DNA of 64,000 bases from Arthrobacter burdickii (GTDB taxonomy: Bacteria; Actinomycetota; Actinomycetes; Actinomycetales; Micrococcaceae), in the NCBI RefSeq assembly GCF_030433645.1, contig NZ_JAROCG010000002.1:558001-622000 (forward strand). Direction: 5' to 3'. Positions 29,173-39,068 of this stretch are shown here, one piece after another. Position 1 is the first letter of the stretch; the number at the start of each line of letters is the position of its first letter. The position numbers and the translations under genes were made by a program. Below the pieces are notes generated by a model, which did no database searches, was not told the origin of the DNA, and saw only the letters and a program-made list of their open reading frames with translations.

Positions 29173-29394
29173 TCAGCCGATGAGGGCCCGCACCCCGATC
29201 ACGGCGGTGGCCGCACCGAGGATCATCGACGTCGAGATGAGCATGAGGTGCACGGTCAGGAACCGCGTCGCTGCGCCCTTCTCGTCCCGCGCCCGCGGGT
29301 CCTTGAGGACACGGCGCAGGAAGGGCGGCCAGACGATCAGCGTCCAGACGCCGGCGAGGATCAGGATGAGGGCAAGGGGTGTGGGGAGCTGCAC
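29173..29394 (-). CDS. Small SCO4848-like two-helix membrane protein
   Basis: A 73-residue protein with two transmembrane helices ([17 protein letters not shown] and [20 protein letters not shown]) around a basic loop ([17 protein letters not shown]). The pattern WxxxxWPxFLRRV, then FLTVH, matches the SCO4848 family of actinobacterial membrane proteins of unknown function. GTG 29394 is chosen because the upstream extension is poorly composed and lacks a hydrophobic or family-like segment. It lies between the DUF2505 gene and nhaA on the same strand. Confidence 0.72.
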   Translation of the reverse strand: MQLPTPLALILILAGVWTLIVWPPFLRRVLKDPRARDEKGAATRFLTVHLMLISTSMILGAATAVIGVRALIG

Positions 29395-29443
29395 GGTGCG
29401 AGTCTTTCGGGTGGGGTGAACAAAGGTGCGGAGCGGAACGGGA

Positions 29444-29941
29444 TCAGTGGTTCTCGAGCCACTTCCGGGCCTCGACGGCCTGCACATTGAGGGCCTTGCC
29501 GATCATGGGCTCGGCCGCACCGGCGATCTTCCCGCCGAGGAACGGGATGGACGAGGTCACGTTGCCCTGGAGATCGACGACCGTGGAGGTGCCCTGGGTG
29601 ACCAGGCGCTGCACTGCGGTGACGTTCAGGGGGACTCCGGCGACCGTCATGTCGAGCGAGGCCCGGCGCGAGCCGTCCGCCTCGGGGGCCTCCCAGTGCT
29701 CGGTCTGCGTGACGGAGAGAGTCTCGCCGACGAACTTGCGGGCCATGTCCGGCAGCCGGTTGGTCGGCATGGTGCGGACGGCGGTGAGCGTGAACGCGCC
29801 GGCGGTGTCGCCGTCGAGCGTGAGGGACTGCAGGGAGCCTCCGACGTACTCGCTCATGTGGCGCACGAACCCTTCGTCGGTGAAGACGCCGAGGACGGTG
29901 GCGGTGTCGTAGGGGAGTGTGGTGGACGCGTTCAGTGCCAT
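29444..29941 (-). CDS. DUF2505 domain-containing protein
   Basis: A 165-residue soluble protein covering the whole DUF2505 domain found widely in actinobacteria. The start ALNASTTLPYDTATVLGVFT and the later pattern of beta-strands and a C-terminal helix suggest the START/SRPBCC-like helix-grip fold, which binds hydrophobic ligands. No function has been established for the family. GGAGG lies 4 nt before ATG 29941. The gene is divergent from mfd across about 250 bp that should contain both promoters. Confidence 0.85.
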   Translation of the reverse strand: MALNASTTLPYDTATVLGVFTDEGFVRHMSEYVGGSLQSLTLDGDTAGAFTLTAVRTMPTNRLPDMARKFVGETLSVTQTEHWEAPEADGSRRASLDMTVAGVPLNVTAVQRLVTQGTSTVVDLQGNVTSSIPFLGGKIAGAAEPMIGKALNVQAVEARKWLENH

Positions 29942-30193
29942 GGTTCCTCCGGGAAATCAGCGCGGTGCCGCACGGGCGGCAGGACAGGGGTCTCCAGCAA
30001 TCCTACGGCCTGACCCTCTAGGGAGGTCGGCCGGCGCCGGGCGGCCTCCGGGTGTCAGGGCCGCTTGGTAGGCTGGAAACATCCCCGGGAACAGTTCATC
30101 TTTTCCGGGCTTTTGTGCTGTCTCCGCCCTGTCGCGCACCTGCTGGATGCGGGAGATACGGGCGGAGGAACCCACGCCTGAGGAGTTCCCATC

Positions 30194-33100
30194 ATGAGCC
30201 TGAACGGATTGCGCGCAGCGCTTGCCGAGGACGCGTCGTACGCCCGCGTACGGACCAACGCCTCACGGCCTGTCGAGCAACGCAGCGCGGACCTGCAGAT
30301 CGGCGCACCCGCCGGCATGCGGGCGCCCCTGATCGCCGAGATGGTCGACGGCCTGGCCGGGCTGGCCTCCGCCGACGGCGGGGCCGCGCCGGTGGTCCTC
30401 GCCATCACAGCCACCGGACGGGAAGCCGAGGACCTCGCCGCCGCCCTGCGGAGCTACCTGCCCGACAGCGCCATCGAGGAGTTCCCGAGCTGGGAGACCC
30501 TGCCCCACGAGCGCCTGTCGCCGCGCTCCGACACGGTGGGGCGGCGCCTGTCGGTCCTGCGCAGGCTCGCGCACCCCGAGGGTGTGCCGGTGCAGGTCAT
30601 CACCGCCCCCATCCGCGCCGTCGTGCAGCCGCTCGTCGCGGGCCTCGGTGACCTCGAGCCCGTGTCGTTGAAGGTCGGCGACGAGGTGGCCTTCTCCGAC
30701 GTCGTGAAGGCGCTCTCGGATGCCGCCTACGCGCGGGTCGATATGGTCACGCACCGCGGCGAGTTCGCCGTACGTGGCGGCATCATCGACGTCTTCCCGC
30801 CCACCGAGGACCACCCCATCCGCGTCGACTTCTTCGGCGACGAGGTGGACCAGATGCGCTGGTTCGCCGTCGCCGACCAGCGCTCGCTCACGTCGGGCGA
30901 GCCACCGGTGGCCCTGTACGCCCCGCCCTGCCGGGAGATCCTCATCACCCCGTCCGTCATGTCCCGGGCCGCGAAGCTGCAGTCCGAACTGCCGGCCGCG
31001 GCGTCGATGCTGGAGAAGATCGCCGGGGGCATCGCCGTCGAGGGCATGGAATCGCTCGCGCCGGTGCTCGTGGACGCCATGGTGCCGTTCGCCGGTGAAC
31101 TGCCGGCAGGATCGATCGCCGTCGTCATCGAACCCGAGAAGGTCCGCGCCCGCGCCCACGACCTCGCCGCGACCAACGAGGAGTTCCTCGCGGCGGCATG
31201 GTCGACGGCGTCCGAAGGCGGCGCCGCACCCCTCGACCTCAGCGGCGGCCTCGGCACCGACCTGCAGGAAGCCAGCTTCCGCTCGCTCGCCGACACCCGG
31301 GCGACCGCGCTCGCCCACTCGGTCGCCTGGTGGGGCATCACGTCGTTCGGTGCCGACGAGGAACTGAGCGACGTCGACAGCTTCACGCTGCACGCGCGCG
31401 AGCCGCGCGGCTACCAGGGCGACGTCGCCGAGATGATGGACTTCATCGGCGGACGCGTCCGTGACCAGTGGCGCGTCGTCGTCGCCACCGAAGGCCCGGG
31501 GCCGGCCCAGCGCCTCGCCGAGCTCTTCCACGACAACGACATCCCCACGAGCCGCGTCGACTCGCTCGACGCTCCGCCGCAGCCCGGCATCATCGAGATC
31601 ACGACGGCCTGCGCGGGCCGCGGCTTCGTGGTGGACGGCCTGAAGATGGGGCTGCTGACCGAGGCCGACCTGCTCGGGCGCACGAGCGCCTCGGGCACGC
31701 GGGACATGCGCAAGATGCCCTCGCGCCGCCGCAACGCCGTCGATCCGCTGCAGCTCAAGGAAGGCGACTTCGTCGTCCACGAGCAGCACGGCGTGGCGAA
31801 GTTCGTCGAGCTGATGCAGCGCTCCACGGGCGCCGGACCCACCCGGACCACGCGCGAGTACCTCGTCCTCGAGTACGCGCCGTCCAAGCGCGGCGCACCC
31901 GGCGACCGCCTCTTCGTGCCCACGGACCAGCTCGACCAGGTGACGCGCTACGTCGGCGGTGACGCGCCGGCCCTGAGCAAGATGGGCGGCTCGGACTGGA
32001 GCAAGACCAAGAACCAGGCACGCAAGGCGGTCAAGGAGATCGCCGGCGAGCTCATCCGTCTCTACTCGGCACGCATGGCCTCCCGCGGGCACGCCTTCGG
32101 GCCCGACACCCCCTGGCAGCGCGAGCTCGAGGAGGCCTTCCCGTACGTCGAGACGCCCGACCAGCTGACCACGATCAACGAGGTCAAGGCGGACATGGAG
32201 CGGGAGATCCCCATGGACCGCCTCGTCTCGGGCGACGTCGGGTACGGCAAGACGGAGATCGCCGTGCGGGCCGCCTTCAAGGCGGTGCAGGACGGCAAGC
32301 AGGTGGCCGTGCTCGTGCCCACCACGCTCCTGGTGCAGCAGCACTTCGAGACCTTCTCGGAGCGCTTCTCCGGGTTCCCGGTACGGGTCCGCGCACTGTC
32401 GCGCTTCCAGACCGCCAAGGAGTCCCGGGAGACGGCGGAGGGCCTCACCTCGGGGGCCGTCGACGTCGTGATCGGCACGCACCGCCTGCTGTCGAAGGAG
32501 ATCTCCTTCAAGGACCTCGGGCTCGTGATCGTCGACGAGGAGCAGCGGTTCGGCGTGGAGCACAAGGAAGCGCTGAAGAAGATGCGCACCAACGTGGACG
32601 TCCTCGCGATGAGCGCGACGCCGATCCCGAGGACGCTCGAGATGTCCCTGACCGGGATCCGCGAAACTTCGACCCTCGCGACGCCGCCGGAGGAGCGCCA
32701 CCCCGTGCTCACCTACGTCGGTCCCTACACCGACAAGCAGGCCTCGGCGGCGATCCGCCGTGAACTGATGCGCGAGGGCCAGGTGTTCTTCGTCCACAAC
32801 CGCGTCTCGTCGATCGACCGCACGGCCGCGCACCTCAAGGAGCTCGTGCCCGAGGCGCGCGTCGCCGTGGCGCACGGCCAGATGACGGAGTCGCGGCTCG
32901 AGCAGATCATCGTCGATTTCTGGGAGAAGCGGTTCGACGTCCTGGTCTGCACCACGATCATCGAGACGGGCCTGGACATCTCCAACGCCAACACGCTGAT
33001 CGTGGACCGGGCCGACTCCTACGGGCTGTCGCAGCTGCACCAGCTCCGCGGCCGCGTGGGCCGCGGACGCGAGCGCGCCTACTCCTACTTCCTGTACCCG

Positions 33101-33787
33101 TCGGAGAAGCCCCTGGGCGAAGTGGCGCTCGAGCGGCTCAAGGCCGTCGCGTCGCACAACGAGCTCGGCGCCGGCATGCAGCTGGCCCTGAAGGACCTCG
33201 AGATCCGCGGCGCGGGCAACCTGCTGGGCGGCGAGCAGTCGGGCCACATCCAGGGCGTCGGCTTCGACCTCTACATCCGCCTGGTCGGCGAGGCCGTCGC
33301 CAACTTCCGGGGCGAGGCCGAGGAGAAGGCAGCGGACATGAAGATCGAGCTGCCGGTCAACGCCCACCTGCCGCACGACTACGTGCCGGGGGAGAGGCTG
33401 CGCCTCGAGGCCTACCGGAAGCTCGCCGCCGCGGCCACCGACGAGGCGATCGACGCGGTCGTGGCCGAGCTCAAGGACCGCTATGGCGAGCCTCCTGCCG
33501 CTGTCGAGAACCTGGTGGCCGTGGCGCGCTTCCGGGTAGCGGCCCGGCACCTCGGCCTCACGGACGTGGCGCTGCAGGGCAACTTCATCAAGTTCGCCCC
33601 CGCCGAACTGCCCGAGTCGAAGCAGATGCGCCTCACCCGGATGTACCCGGGCGCCGCGGTGAAGCCGGCCCTCAACGCGGTGCTCGTCCCCAAGCCGAAG
33701 ACCGCGAGGATCGGCGGCCGCGACCTCGTCGACGCCGAGATCCTGGACTGGGCGAAGAACGTGCTCGAGGCGGTGTTCACGCCCTAG
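30194..33787 (+). CDS. mfd: Transcription-repair coupling factor Mfd
   Basis: A 1197-residue ATP-dependent translocase that displaces stalled RNA polymerase and recruits UvrA. The N-terminal UvrB-like module is followed near residue 520 by the RNA polymerase-interacting domain (LKEGDFVVHEQHGVAKFVEL). The SF2 translocase has Walker A GDVGYGKTE near residue 680 and DEEQ in VIVDEEQRFGVEHKEAL near residue 782. ATPIPRTLEMSLTGIR, IIETGLDISNANTLIVDRAD and LHQLRGRVGRGRERAYSY come next, and a C-terminal D7 domain closes the protein. The length is normal. AGGAG at 30181-30185 supports ATG 30194. A strong hairpin follows the gene. Confidence 0.98.
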   Translation: MSLNGLRAALAEDASYARVRTNASRPVEQRSADLQIGAPAGMRAPLIAEMVDGLAGLASADGGAAPVVLAITATGREAEDLAAALRSYLPDSAIEEFPSWETLPHERLSPRSDTVGRRLSVLRRLAHPEGVPVQVITAPIRAVVQPLVAGLGDLEPVSLKVGDEVAFSDVVKALSDAAYARVDMVTHRGEFAVRGGIIDVFPPTEDHPIRVDFFGDEVDQMRWFAVADQRSLTSGEPPVALYAPPCREILITPSVMSRAAKLQSELPAAASMLEKIAGGIAVEGMESLAPVLVDAMVPFAGELPAGSIAVVIEPEKVRARAHDLAATNEEFLAAAWSTASEGGAAPLDLSGGLGTDLQEASFRSLADTRATALAHSVAWWGITSFGADEELSDVDSFTLHAREPRGYQGDVAEMMDFIGGRVRDQWRVVVATEGPGPAQRLAELFHDNDIPTSRVDSLDAPPQPGIIEITTACAGRGFVVDGLKMGLLTEADLLGRTSASGTRDMRKMPSRRRNAVDPLQLKEGDFVVHEQHGVAKFVELMQRSTGAGPTRTTREYLVLEYAPSKRGAPGDRLFVPTDQLDQVTRYVGGDAPALSKMGGSDWSKTKNQARKAVKEIAGELIRLYSARMASRGHAFGPDTPWQRELEEAFPYVETPDQLTTINEVKADMEREIPMDRLVSGDVGYGKTEIAVRAAFKAVQDGKQVAVLVPTTLLVQQHFETFSERFSGFPVRVRALSRFQTAKESRETAEGLTSGAVDVVIGTHRLLSKEISFKDLGLVIVDEEQRFGVEHKEALKKMRTNVDVLAMSATPIPRTLEMSLTGIRETSTLATPPEERHPVLTYVGPYTDKQASAAIRRELMREGQVFFVHNRVSSIDRTAAHLKELVPEARVAVAHGQMTESRLEQIIVDFWEKRFDVLVCTTIIETGLDISNANTLIVDRADSYGLSQLHQLRGRVGRGRERAYSYFLYPSEKPLGEVALERLKAVASHNELGAGMQLALKDLEIRGAGNLLGGEQSGHIQGVGFDLYIRLVGEAVANFRGEAEEKAADMKIELPVNAHLPHDYVPGERLRLEAYRKLAAAATDEAIDAVVAELKDRYGEPPAAVENLVAVARFRVAARHLGLTDVALQGNFIKFAPAELPESKQMRLTRMYPGAAVKPALNAVLVPKPKTARIGGRDLVDAEILDWAKNVLEAVFTP

Positions 33788-33852
33788 CCGTCCTGAACCG
33801 TCGTGAGTCATCCCGGGCCCCGCGCCCCGGGACGGCGGCGCACGGCCGGAGA

Positions 33853-33890
33853 CACGAAGAGGCCGTCCCCGTGGGGACGGCCTCTTCGTG
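33853..33890. terminator. Strong hairpin between mfd and a convergent gene
   Basis: An 18-bp perfect inverted repeat (CACGAAGAGGCCGTCCCC at 33853-33870 and its complement at 33873-33890) is separated by only 2 nt. It lies between the mfd stop and the stop of the convergent small membrane protein gene and has no T-tract, so it may serve both strands. A weaker 7-bp hairpin (33811-33832) lies nearer mfd. Confidence 0.8.
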
Positions 33891-33923
33891 CAGGTGGACG
33901 GCGGCGCCATGGCGCCGCCGTGG

Positions 33924-34223
33924 TCAGGAGTTGACGCCCGCGGACGTCTCCTTCTCGGCGGTCCGGTTGCCCTCGGCAAGGTTGTAGCCCGTGTCGGCAC
34001 GCCCGAGGATGCCCTGGGGGATGAAGAACGCGAGGAACGCGAGGACGACCAGCGCGGCCATGGGCCAGACGTTGTCGAGCGAGAGCCAGCTCACCAGGTA
34101 CAAGCCGAGCAGGAACATGCCGAACATGATCACGAACACGAGGACGTTCCCGACGAGGTGCCCCTTGCCGGCGTGGGCAGGTGAACTCCCGGCGTCGCTC
34201 CTGGTGGAAGCTTCATGTGACAT
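33924..34223 (-). CDS. Small two-helix membrane protein of unknown function
   Basis: A 99-residue protein with two transmembrane helices (VLVFVIMFGMFLLGLYLVSW and MAALVVLAFLAFFIPQGILG) flanked by polar tails. I recognise no named family. Many actinobacteria have similar small proteins beside central genes. ATG 34223 is well supported by AAGGAG 5 nt upstream. It is convergent with mfd and lies 37 bp downstream of deoC on the same strand, so the two may share a transcript. Confidence 0.75.
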   Translation of the reverse strand: MSHEASTRSDAGSSPAHAGKGHLVGNVLVFVIMFGMFLLGLYLVSWLSLDNVWPMAALVVLAFLAFFIPQGILGRADTGYNLAEGNRTAEKETSAGVNS

Positions 34224-34260
34224 TGGATCTCCTTGCGTGCGTGGTGTGACTGCTGCGTCG

Positions 34261-34941
34261 TCAGTAGCCTGCGGCGCCCTGTTCTCCCTTAACGATAGCG
34301 ACTCCCGAGCTTGCGCCGATACGCGTTGCTCCGGCGGCGATCATGGCTCGGGCGTCCTCGAGGGAACGGACACCGCCGGACGCCTTCACGCCGAGGTCCG
34401 GACCGACGGTCTTCCGCATCAGGGCCACGTCCTCGATGGTGGCGCCGCCGCCGTTGAAGCCGGTGGAGGTCTTCACGAAGTCGGCTCCTGCCTCGACGGC
34501 GGCCTCGCAGGCAAGGACTTTCTGCTCGTCGGTGAGCAGCGACGTCTCGATGATGACCTTCAGGATGGAACCGTGTTCGTGGACGGCGTCGGCGACGGCG
34601 AGGATGTCCTGGACCAGTGCGTCCCTGTCTCCCGCCCGCGCCGCGGCGATGGTGATGACCATGTCGATCTCGTCGGCGCCGTCGGCCACGGCGCCGCGGG
34701 CCTCGAAGACCTTGACCTCGGTGGTTGTGGCGCCGAGCGGGAAGCCGATCACGGAGCAGGTGAGGACACCGGTGTCCTTCACCGCCGTGCGTACGGTGCT
34801 GACCCAGACCGGATTCACGCAGACGGACTTGAACGAGTACTCGACGGCCTCGCGGCACACCGTGAGGATCTGCTCACGACTGGCTTCGGGCTTGAGGAGC
34901 GTGTGGTCGATGAAGGAGGCAAGGGATACGTCGGTAGGCAT
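34261..34941 (-). CDS. deoC: Deoxyribose-phosphate aldolase
   Basis: A 226-residue class I aldolase that splits 2-deoxyribose-5-phosphate into glyceraldehyde-3-phosphate and acetaldehyde in deoxynucleoside catabolism. Visible family features are [46 protein letters not shown], the Schiff-base lysine in [14 protein letters not shown], and [17 protein letters not shown] 34941 gives the usual family N-terminus; an upstream in-frame start would add 20 unrelated residues. The purine nucleoside phosphorylase and phosphohexomutase genes that often accompany deoC lie about 17 kb away, beyond the surface-protein island. Confidence 0.95.
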   Translation of the reverse strand: MPTDVSLASFIDHTLLKPEASREQILTVCREAVEYSFKSVCVNPVWVSTVRTAVKDTGVLTCSVIGFPLGATTTEVKVFEARGAVADGADEIDMVITIAAARAGDRDALVQDILAVADAVHEHGSILKVIIETSLLTDEQKVLACEAAVEAGADFVKTSTGFNGGGATIEDVALMRKTVGPDLGVKASGGVRSLEDARAMIAAGATRIGASSGVAIVKGEQGAAGY

Positions 34942-35693
34942 GGTCCCCATCTTTCCATGACGGCGAGGGCGCATCGAGAGGTTCACTCGTGGCTCTCCCA
35001 CCCTGGGGAGAGGGAAGACTCGACCTTGCTCCTCGAGGCAGGATGGCTGAAGGAAGCTGACTCGATGAGCAGCACCATGTCTCGCCCCGACAAGCTACGC
35101 GAAGGCGTCTACGGGGCCGCCCGGCAGATGACCCGTGCCTGAAGAACGAGAAGATCGCTCCTCGGGTGAATCCGGCGGCCCAAATGATACCCGGCAGCAG
35201 TCCACGCCCTCGTGTCCAGATGCTCAGACCCACGGTATCCGCGCAGTGTCATCGTCGTGGTCATGGTTGTTGGCTCGAGTTGAACAGTGATCGCGGTTCA
35301 CCCGCTGCAGTATTTGATGTTGACGCCCTTTCTCCGCAGACTTGGACTTCCTTGAATCGCCTGAGGTGGAGTTGTAGCGCGAGGACTTGGGATTGAATTG
35401 GATTACGGTTCGCCCCGCACGCAGGCCGCTCGAGTCTTGAAGTGCCAGATTGCGAAGGGTTAAGGCTTTTTTACCGCAATGGCCCTTTACCGTGCTGTGC
35501 GTCACCTATGCTGTGCCTGTGCGCAACGGGGGATTTTCTGCACAACTCCAACAGCCTGCCAGGACGAAGTCTCGGTCTCACGGTTGGTGTCGTTCTTACC
35601 TCTGACCTGCCACAGATAGACGCGCTCACATATCCAGAGCGTGCACCCCTTGCTCTGCTGGAGACGGGGTCCTATGACAGCTAGGAGCATTTG
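34942..35693. other. Long gene-poor region upstream of the SLH/GH3 gene
   Basis: This 750-bp stretch is noticeably richer in A+T than its surroundings, especially 35,240-35,690. It holds one credible small frame (35065-35142, listed separately) and must carry the promoters of deoC and of the GH3 gene. AGGAG at 35683-35687 is the GH3 ribosome site. No hairpin or family RNA is recognised. The composition change marks the left edge of the accessory island. Confidence 0.5.
35065..35142 (+). CDS. Possible 25-residue small protein
   Basis: ATG 35065 is preceded by AAGGA (9 nt away) and opens a 25-codon frame ([17 protein letters not shown]...) that is basic and predicted helical. It is the tail of a longer meaningless frame antisense to deoC, so it is supported only by its ribosome site and start. 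It may be a real small protein or a chance frame. Confidence 0.25.
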   Translation: MSSTMSRPDKLREGVYGAARQMTRA

Positions 35694-38600
35694 ATGCTTG
35701 GATCAACCCGCGGCGCGCCGCAGAAACTGGGGCTCGCTGCCCTCGTGGGGATGTTGGTTGCAGCCACGATCTCACCTGCAGCAAATGCAGTGGAACAACC
35801 GCAGGACGGGCAGAACGCTGCCGCGGCAGCTCAATTCCGTGACATCGCCGGGAACGAGCACCGGGCCGCCATTGAGTGGCTGGCCGCTCAGGGACTGACG
35901 ACCGGTTACCCGGACGGTACGTACCGCCCTCTCGGGTCGGTGAATCGTGACGCGATGGCCGCGTTCATCTACCGCCTTGCTGGTGAGCCGACCTTCACCC
36001 CACCTGCCCGGTCCCCGTTCTCGGACGTTCCGACGACCATGAAGTTCTACAAGGAAATGGCGTGGATGAACGCCCAGGGTATTGCGACGGGTTTCAGCGA
36101 CGGCACGTACCGCCCCCTGACCCCGGTGAAGCGTGACGCAATGGCCGCGTTCATGAACCGCTACGCCGGCGACTACTGCAACATCGCGATCGCAGAGAAC
36201 TTCCCGAAACCAACCGTCGCACCGTTCGCCGACGTCCCGGTCACCCTGCAGTTCAGCACGGAGATCGCATGGATGAAGGACTCCGGAATCAGCCGAGGCT
36301 GGACCGAGAAGAACGGCACGAACACCTACCGTCCTCTACTGCCTGTCGCCCGTGATGCGATGGCGGCGTTCATCCAGCGCCTGGACGTCTACGAGAACGC
36401 CAACGGCGGCTGCAAGCCGGACCTCTTGGATGAGCAGCCCTGGAGGAACCCCGACCTGCCTTCGGCGGAGCGCGCATCTCTGGTCGCAGCAGCGATGACC
36501 CTTGACCAGAAGATCGCCTTCCTGCAGCAGGATGACGGCCGGGGAGTACCCGAGTTCGGACTTCCTCCCATCCGGGCGAAGGACGGTAGCTCCGGTCTGA
36601 CCACTGGGGCTACACCGACCACAGCGCTTCCATCAGGCGTCGGACTTGCATCGACCTTCGACCCCGTGCTGGCTCGCGCGTACGGGACCGTATCGGGTGA
36701 GGAAGCACGTGCCACGGGCTGGAACCACCTCGCCGGTCCGACCATGGATCTCACCCGCACACCGTTCAACGGACGTATGTGGGAGGGGTTCGGCGAGGAC
36801 CCCCTCCTGAACGGGACCACTGCAGCGGCCCAGGTTCAGGGTGAGCAGAGCGCTGGTGTCTCCGCCCTGGTGAAGCATTACAACCTCAACAACTTCGAGA
36901 CCCGACGTGGTCACGTGAACGTCCAGGTGGACGAGCGGACCCTGCAGGAGGTGTACACGCGCCCGTGGGAGAAAGTGGTTAAGGAAGCCGATCCTGGCGC
37001 GGTCATGTGTTCCTTCAACCTAGTGAACAGTTCCCAGTCGTGCGGTAGCGACCTGCTCCTGAATCAGATCCTCAAGAAGCAGCTGGGATTCAACGGCTAC
37101 GTGTCCTCGGACTTCAACGCCGGCAAGAGCCTGTCCGACTACGCAGCCGGTCTTGATACCTCCGGTCCTCAAATGGCGTACTCCGGAGCGAACCTGAAGC
37201 AGGCAGTTCTCAACGGCACCGTCCCCGAGGCCCGGGTCACCAACGCTGCAGAGCGTGTCGCCTACGCAATGTTCGACAACGGCATCTTCGACAACCCTCC
37301 GGTAGGATCCTTCGACTACCCGCGACAGGCCGAACCAGCCATTCCTGCGTCCATGCTCGACGCGCACGCTGCGATCGCCACGGAGGTCGCCGGCGACTCG
37401 GTCGTCCTGCTCAAGAACGAGAGCTCGGCGCTGCCACTGGCGTCTTCGACTCCCAGTGTTGCTGTCATCGGTTCGGATGCCGATCACTACATCGCCGCCG
37501 GTGGAAGTGGTACCGTGCCCAGGCCTGCACAGTTGACGACCATCCTCGATGGCATTACCGCCCGAGCGGGATCGGCGTCCGTTGAGTACGCTGCCGGCAC
37601 TGATCCGGCATCACTGGCCGACACGTTGCCTGGACCCGCACCCATCCCGAGCACCGTCCTGACGAACGTGCAGGCCCAGTACCGCATGGGGCTGAACAAC
37701 TTCGGTGGAAACGCGATGATCGCAAGGTCCGAGCGCCAGATCAACCTGCGCACCGGACTGTCGAACGATGTCATCAACAGTTCCCAGGTGCCAGGCCTCG
37801 GCTTCCCACTGGTGACCAGCCAGATGTCGGCTGTCTGGACGGGAACATTGGCCGCGCCGACGACCGGTACCTACAAGCTCTCACTGTCGCACCTGGGCAC
37901 CGCCCGTCTCTTCATCGACGGCCGGCAGCTTCTCGCTGATCCCGGCGTCACGTACGGCACCCAGGAAGTAGCGGTCAGCCTCACGGCCGGTAAGCCTGTT
38001 GCCGTTCGTGTCGAGTACGTCACCGACGCACCGGACCAGTTCAACGGCTCGCTGAACGACCAGCCCGGGGCGATGATCCGTCTTGGCTGGACACCACCGG
38101 AAGGAGTTTTCTCCCCGGCCATCCAGGAAGCGGTCGCCCTTGCAAAGCGATCAAGCGTCGCCGTCGTCGTGGCTCGGGACTACACCGGAGAAGCAGCGGA
38201 CCGCGGTTCCTTGAAGCTCCCGCAGGATCAGGACCGTCTGATCAAAGAAGTATCCGCAGCGAATCCGAACACGATCGTCGTCCTCGCAACGAGCGGTCCG
38301 GTCACCATGCCGTGGATCGATCAGGTTCCCGCTGTCATCGAGGCCTGGTACGCCGGACAGGCACAGGGCACCACCGTTGCCGGCGTCCTCTACGGTGACA
38401 TCAACCCCTCAGGGAAGCTCCCCATCACCTTCCCTGTCAGCGATCAGCAGGCCACAGAGGTCGGAGTCGACAACCCCTTCGACTTCGTCGAGACCGTGAG
38501 TCCGGTCGTGTCCTACGATGAGGGGGTTTTCGTCGGCTACCGCGCGTACTCCACGCAGAACGCGACCCCGTTGTTCCCCTTCGGTCACGGTCTTTCCTAC

Positions 38601-38966
38601 ACCAGCTTCCGCCGCCTCAACGTGGACCTCCCGGCCACCGCCGCGGCGGGTCCTGCAGGGCCGGATGCGACAGTGTCGGTGCAGGTAAGGAACACCGGTA
38701 CCCGAGCCGGTGAGGAAACAGTACAGGTCTACGCCGGATTCCTTCCCGGCACAGTTCCCACCCCGGCTCGTCAGCTCGCCGGATACGGAAGCCTCACCCT
38801 CACACCGGGAGCGACCGGGTCCGTCGACATCAAACTGGATCCTCGCTCCCTCCAGTACTGGGATGCAGGAACCGATGCATGGGTCACTCCCACCGGTCCT
38901 GTGCCGATCTACGTGGGCAGCTCCGTCGCGGATGCCCAGCTCGCAGGAACCATCACGCTCGGCTGA
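35694..38966 (+). CDS. Secreted GH3-family glycosidase with three N-terminal SLH-like repeats
   Basis: A 1090-residue exported enzyme. A signal peptide (cut near residue 32 after AANA) is followed by three SLH-like repeats (about 47-97, 107-160 and 178-235) with cores such as GYPDGTYRPLGSVNRDAMAAF. A GH3 beta-glucosidase-type barrel and sandwich come next; the predicted nucleophile is Asp473 in GYVSSDFNAGKS. A PA14-like insert lies at about 660-800 and a C-terminal FN3-like domain at about 960-1060. GH3 enzymes remove terminal beta-linked glucose or related sugars. ATG 35694 has AGGAG 6 nt upstream. The third repeat has a Cys pair (YCNIAI and NGGCKP) also present in the subtilase at 46 kb. 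The SLH-like part should bind the wall polymer. Confidence 0.92.
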   Translation: MLGSTRGAPQKLGLAALVGMLVAATISPAANAVEQPQDGQNAAAAAQFRDIAGNEHRAAIEWLAAQGLTTGYPDGTYRPLGSVNRDAMAAFIYRLAGEPTFTPPARSPFSDVPTTMKFYKEMAWMNAQGIATGFSDGTYRPLTPVKRDAMAAFMNRYAGDYCNIAIAENFPKPTVAPFADVPVTLQFSTEIAWMKDSGISRGWTEKNGTNTYRPLLPVARDAMAAFIQRLDVYENANGGCKPDLLDEQPWRNPDLPSAERASLVAAAMTLDQKIAFLQQDDGRGVPEFGLPPIRAKDGSSGLTTGATPTTALPSGVGLASTFDPVLARAYGTVSGEEARATGWNHLAGPTMDLTRTPFNGRMWEGFGEDPLLNGTTAAAQVQGEQSAGVSALVKHYNLNNFETRRGHVNVQVDERTLQEVYTRPWEKVVKEADPGAVMCSFNLVNSSQSCGSDLLLNQILKKQLGFNGYVSSDFNAGKSLSDYAAGLDTSGPQMAYSGANLKQAVLNGTVPEARVTNAAERVAYAMFDNGIFDNPPVGSFDYPRQAEPAIPASMLDAHAAIATEVAGDSVVLLKNESSALPLASSTPSVAVIGSDADHYIAAGGSGTVPRPAQLTTILDGITARAGSASVEYAAGTDPASLADTLPGPAPIPSTVLTNVQAQYRMGLNNFGGNAMIARSERQINLRTGLSNDVINSSQVPGLGFPLVTSQMSAVWTGTLAAPTTGTYKLSLSHLGTARLFIDGRQLLADPGVTYGTQEVAVSLTAGKPVAVRVEYVTDAPDQFNGSLNDQPGAMIRLGWTPPEGVFSPAIQEAVALAKRSSVAVVVARDYTGEAADRGSLKLPQDQDRLIKEVSAANPNTIVVLATSGPVTMPWIDQVPAVIEAWYAGQAQGTTVAGVLYGDINPSGKLPITFPVSDQQATEVGVDNPFDFVETVSPVVSYDEGVFVGYRAYSTQNATPLFPFGHGLSYTSFRRLNVDLPATAAAGPAGPDATVSVQVRNTGTRAGEETVQVYAGFLPGTVPTPARQLAGYGSLTLTPGATGSVDIKLDPRSLQYWDAGTDAWVTPTGPVPIYVGSSVADAQLAGTITLG

Positions 38967-38983
38967 CAGCTGATACCAGATGA

Positions 38984-39024
38984 ATGAGAGAGCCCGGGAG
39001 CCACAGGTTCCCGGGCTCTCTCAT
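38984..39024 (+). terminator. Rho-independent-like terminator after the GH3 gene
   Basis: A 16-bp perfect stem (ATGAGAGAGCCCGGGA at 38984-38999 and its complement at 39009-39024) with a 9-nt loop, 17 bp after the stop. There is no long T-run. It also sits about 45 bp before the start of the GH16 gene, so that gene needs its own promoter or read-through. Confidence 0.8.
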
Positions 39025-39068
39025 GTGCCCAGCGCGTAGCTAACCGACCAGATCAACCGGAGTGCACC

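Noticed and set aside
30263-34000. 1245-codon open frame on the - strand
   Set aside because: It is a shadow of mfd, rich in Arg/Gly/His/Asp with no domain; mfd on the other strand is unambiguous.
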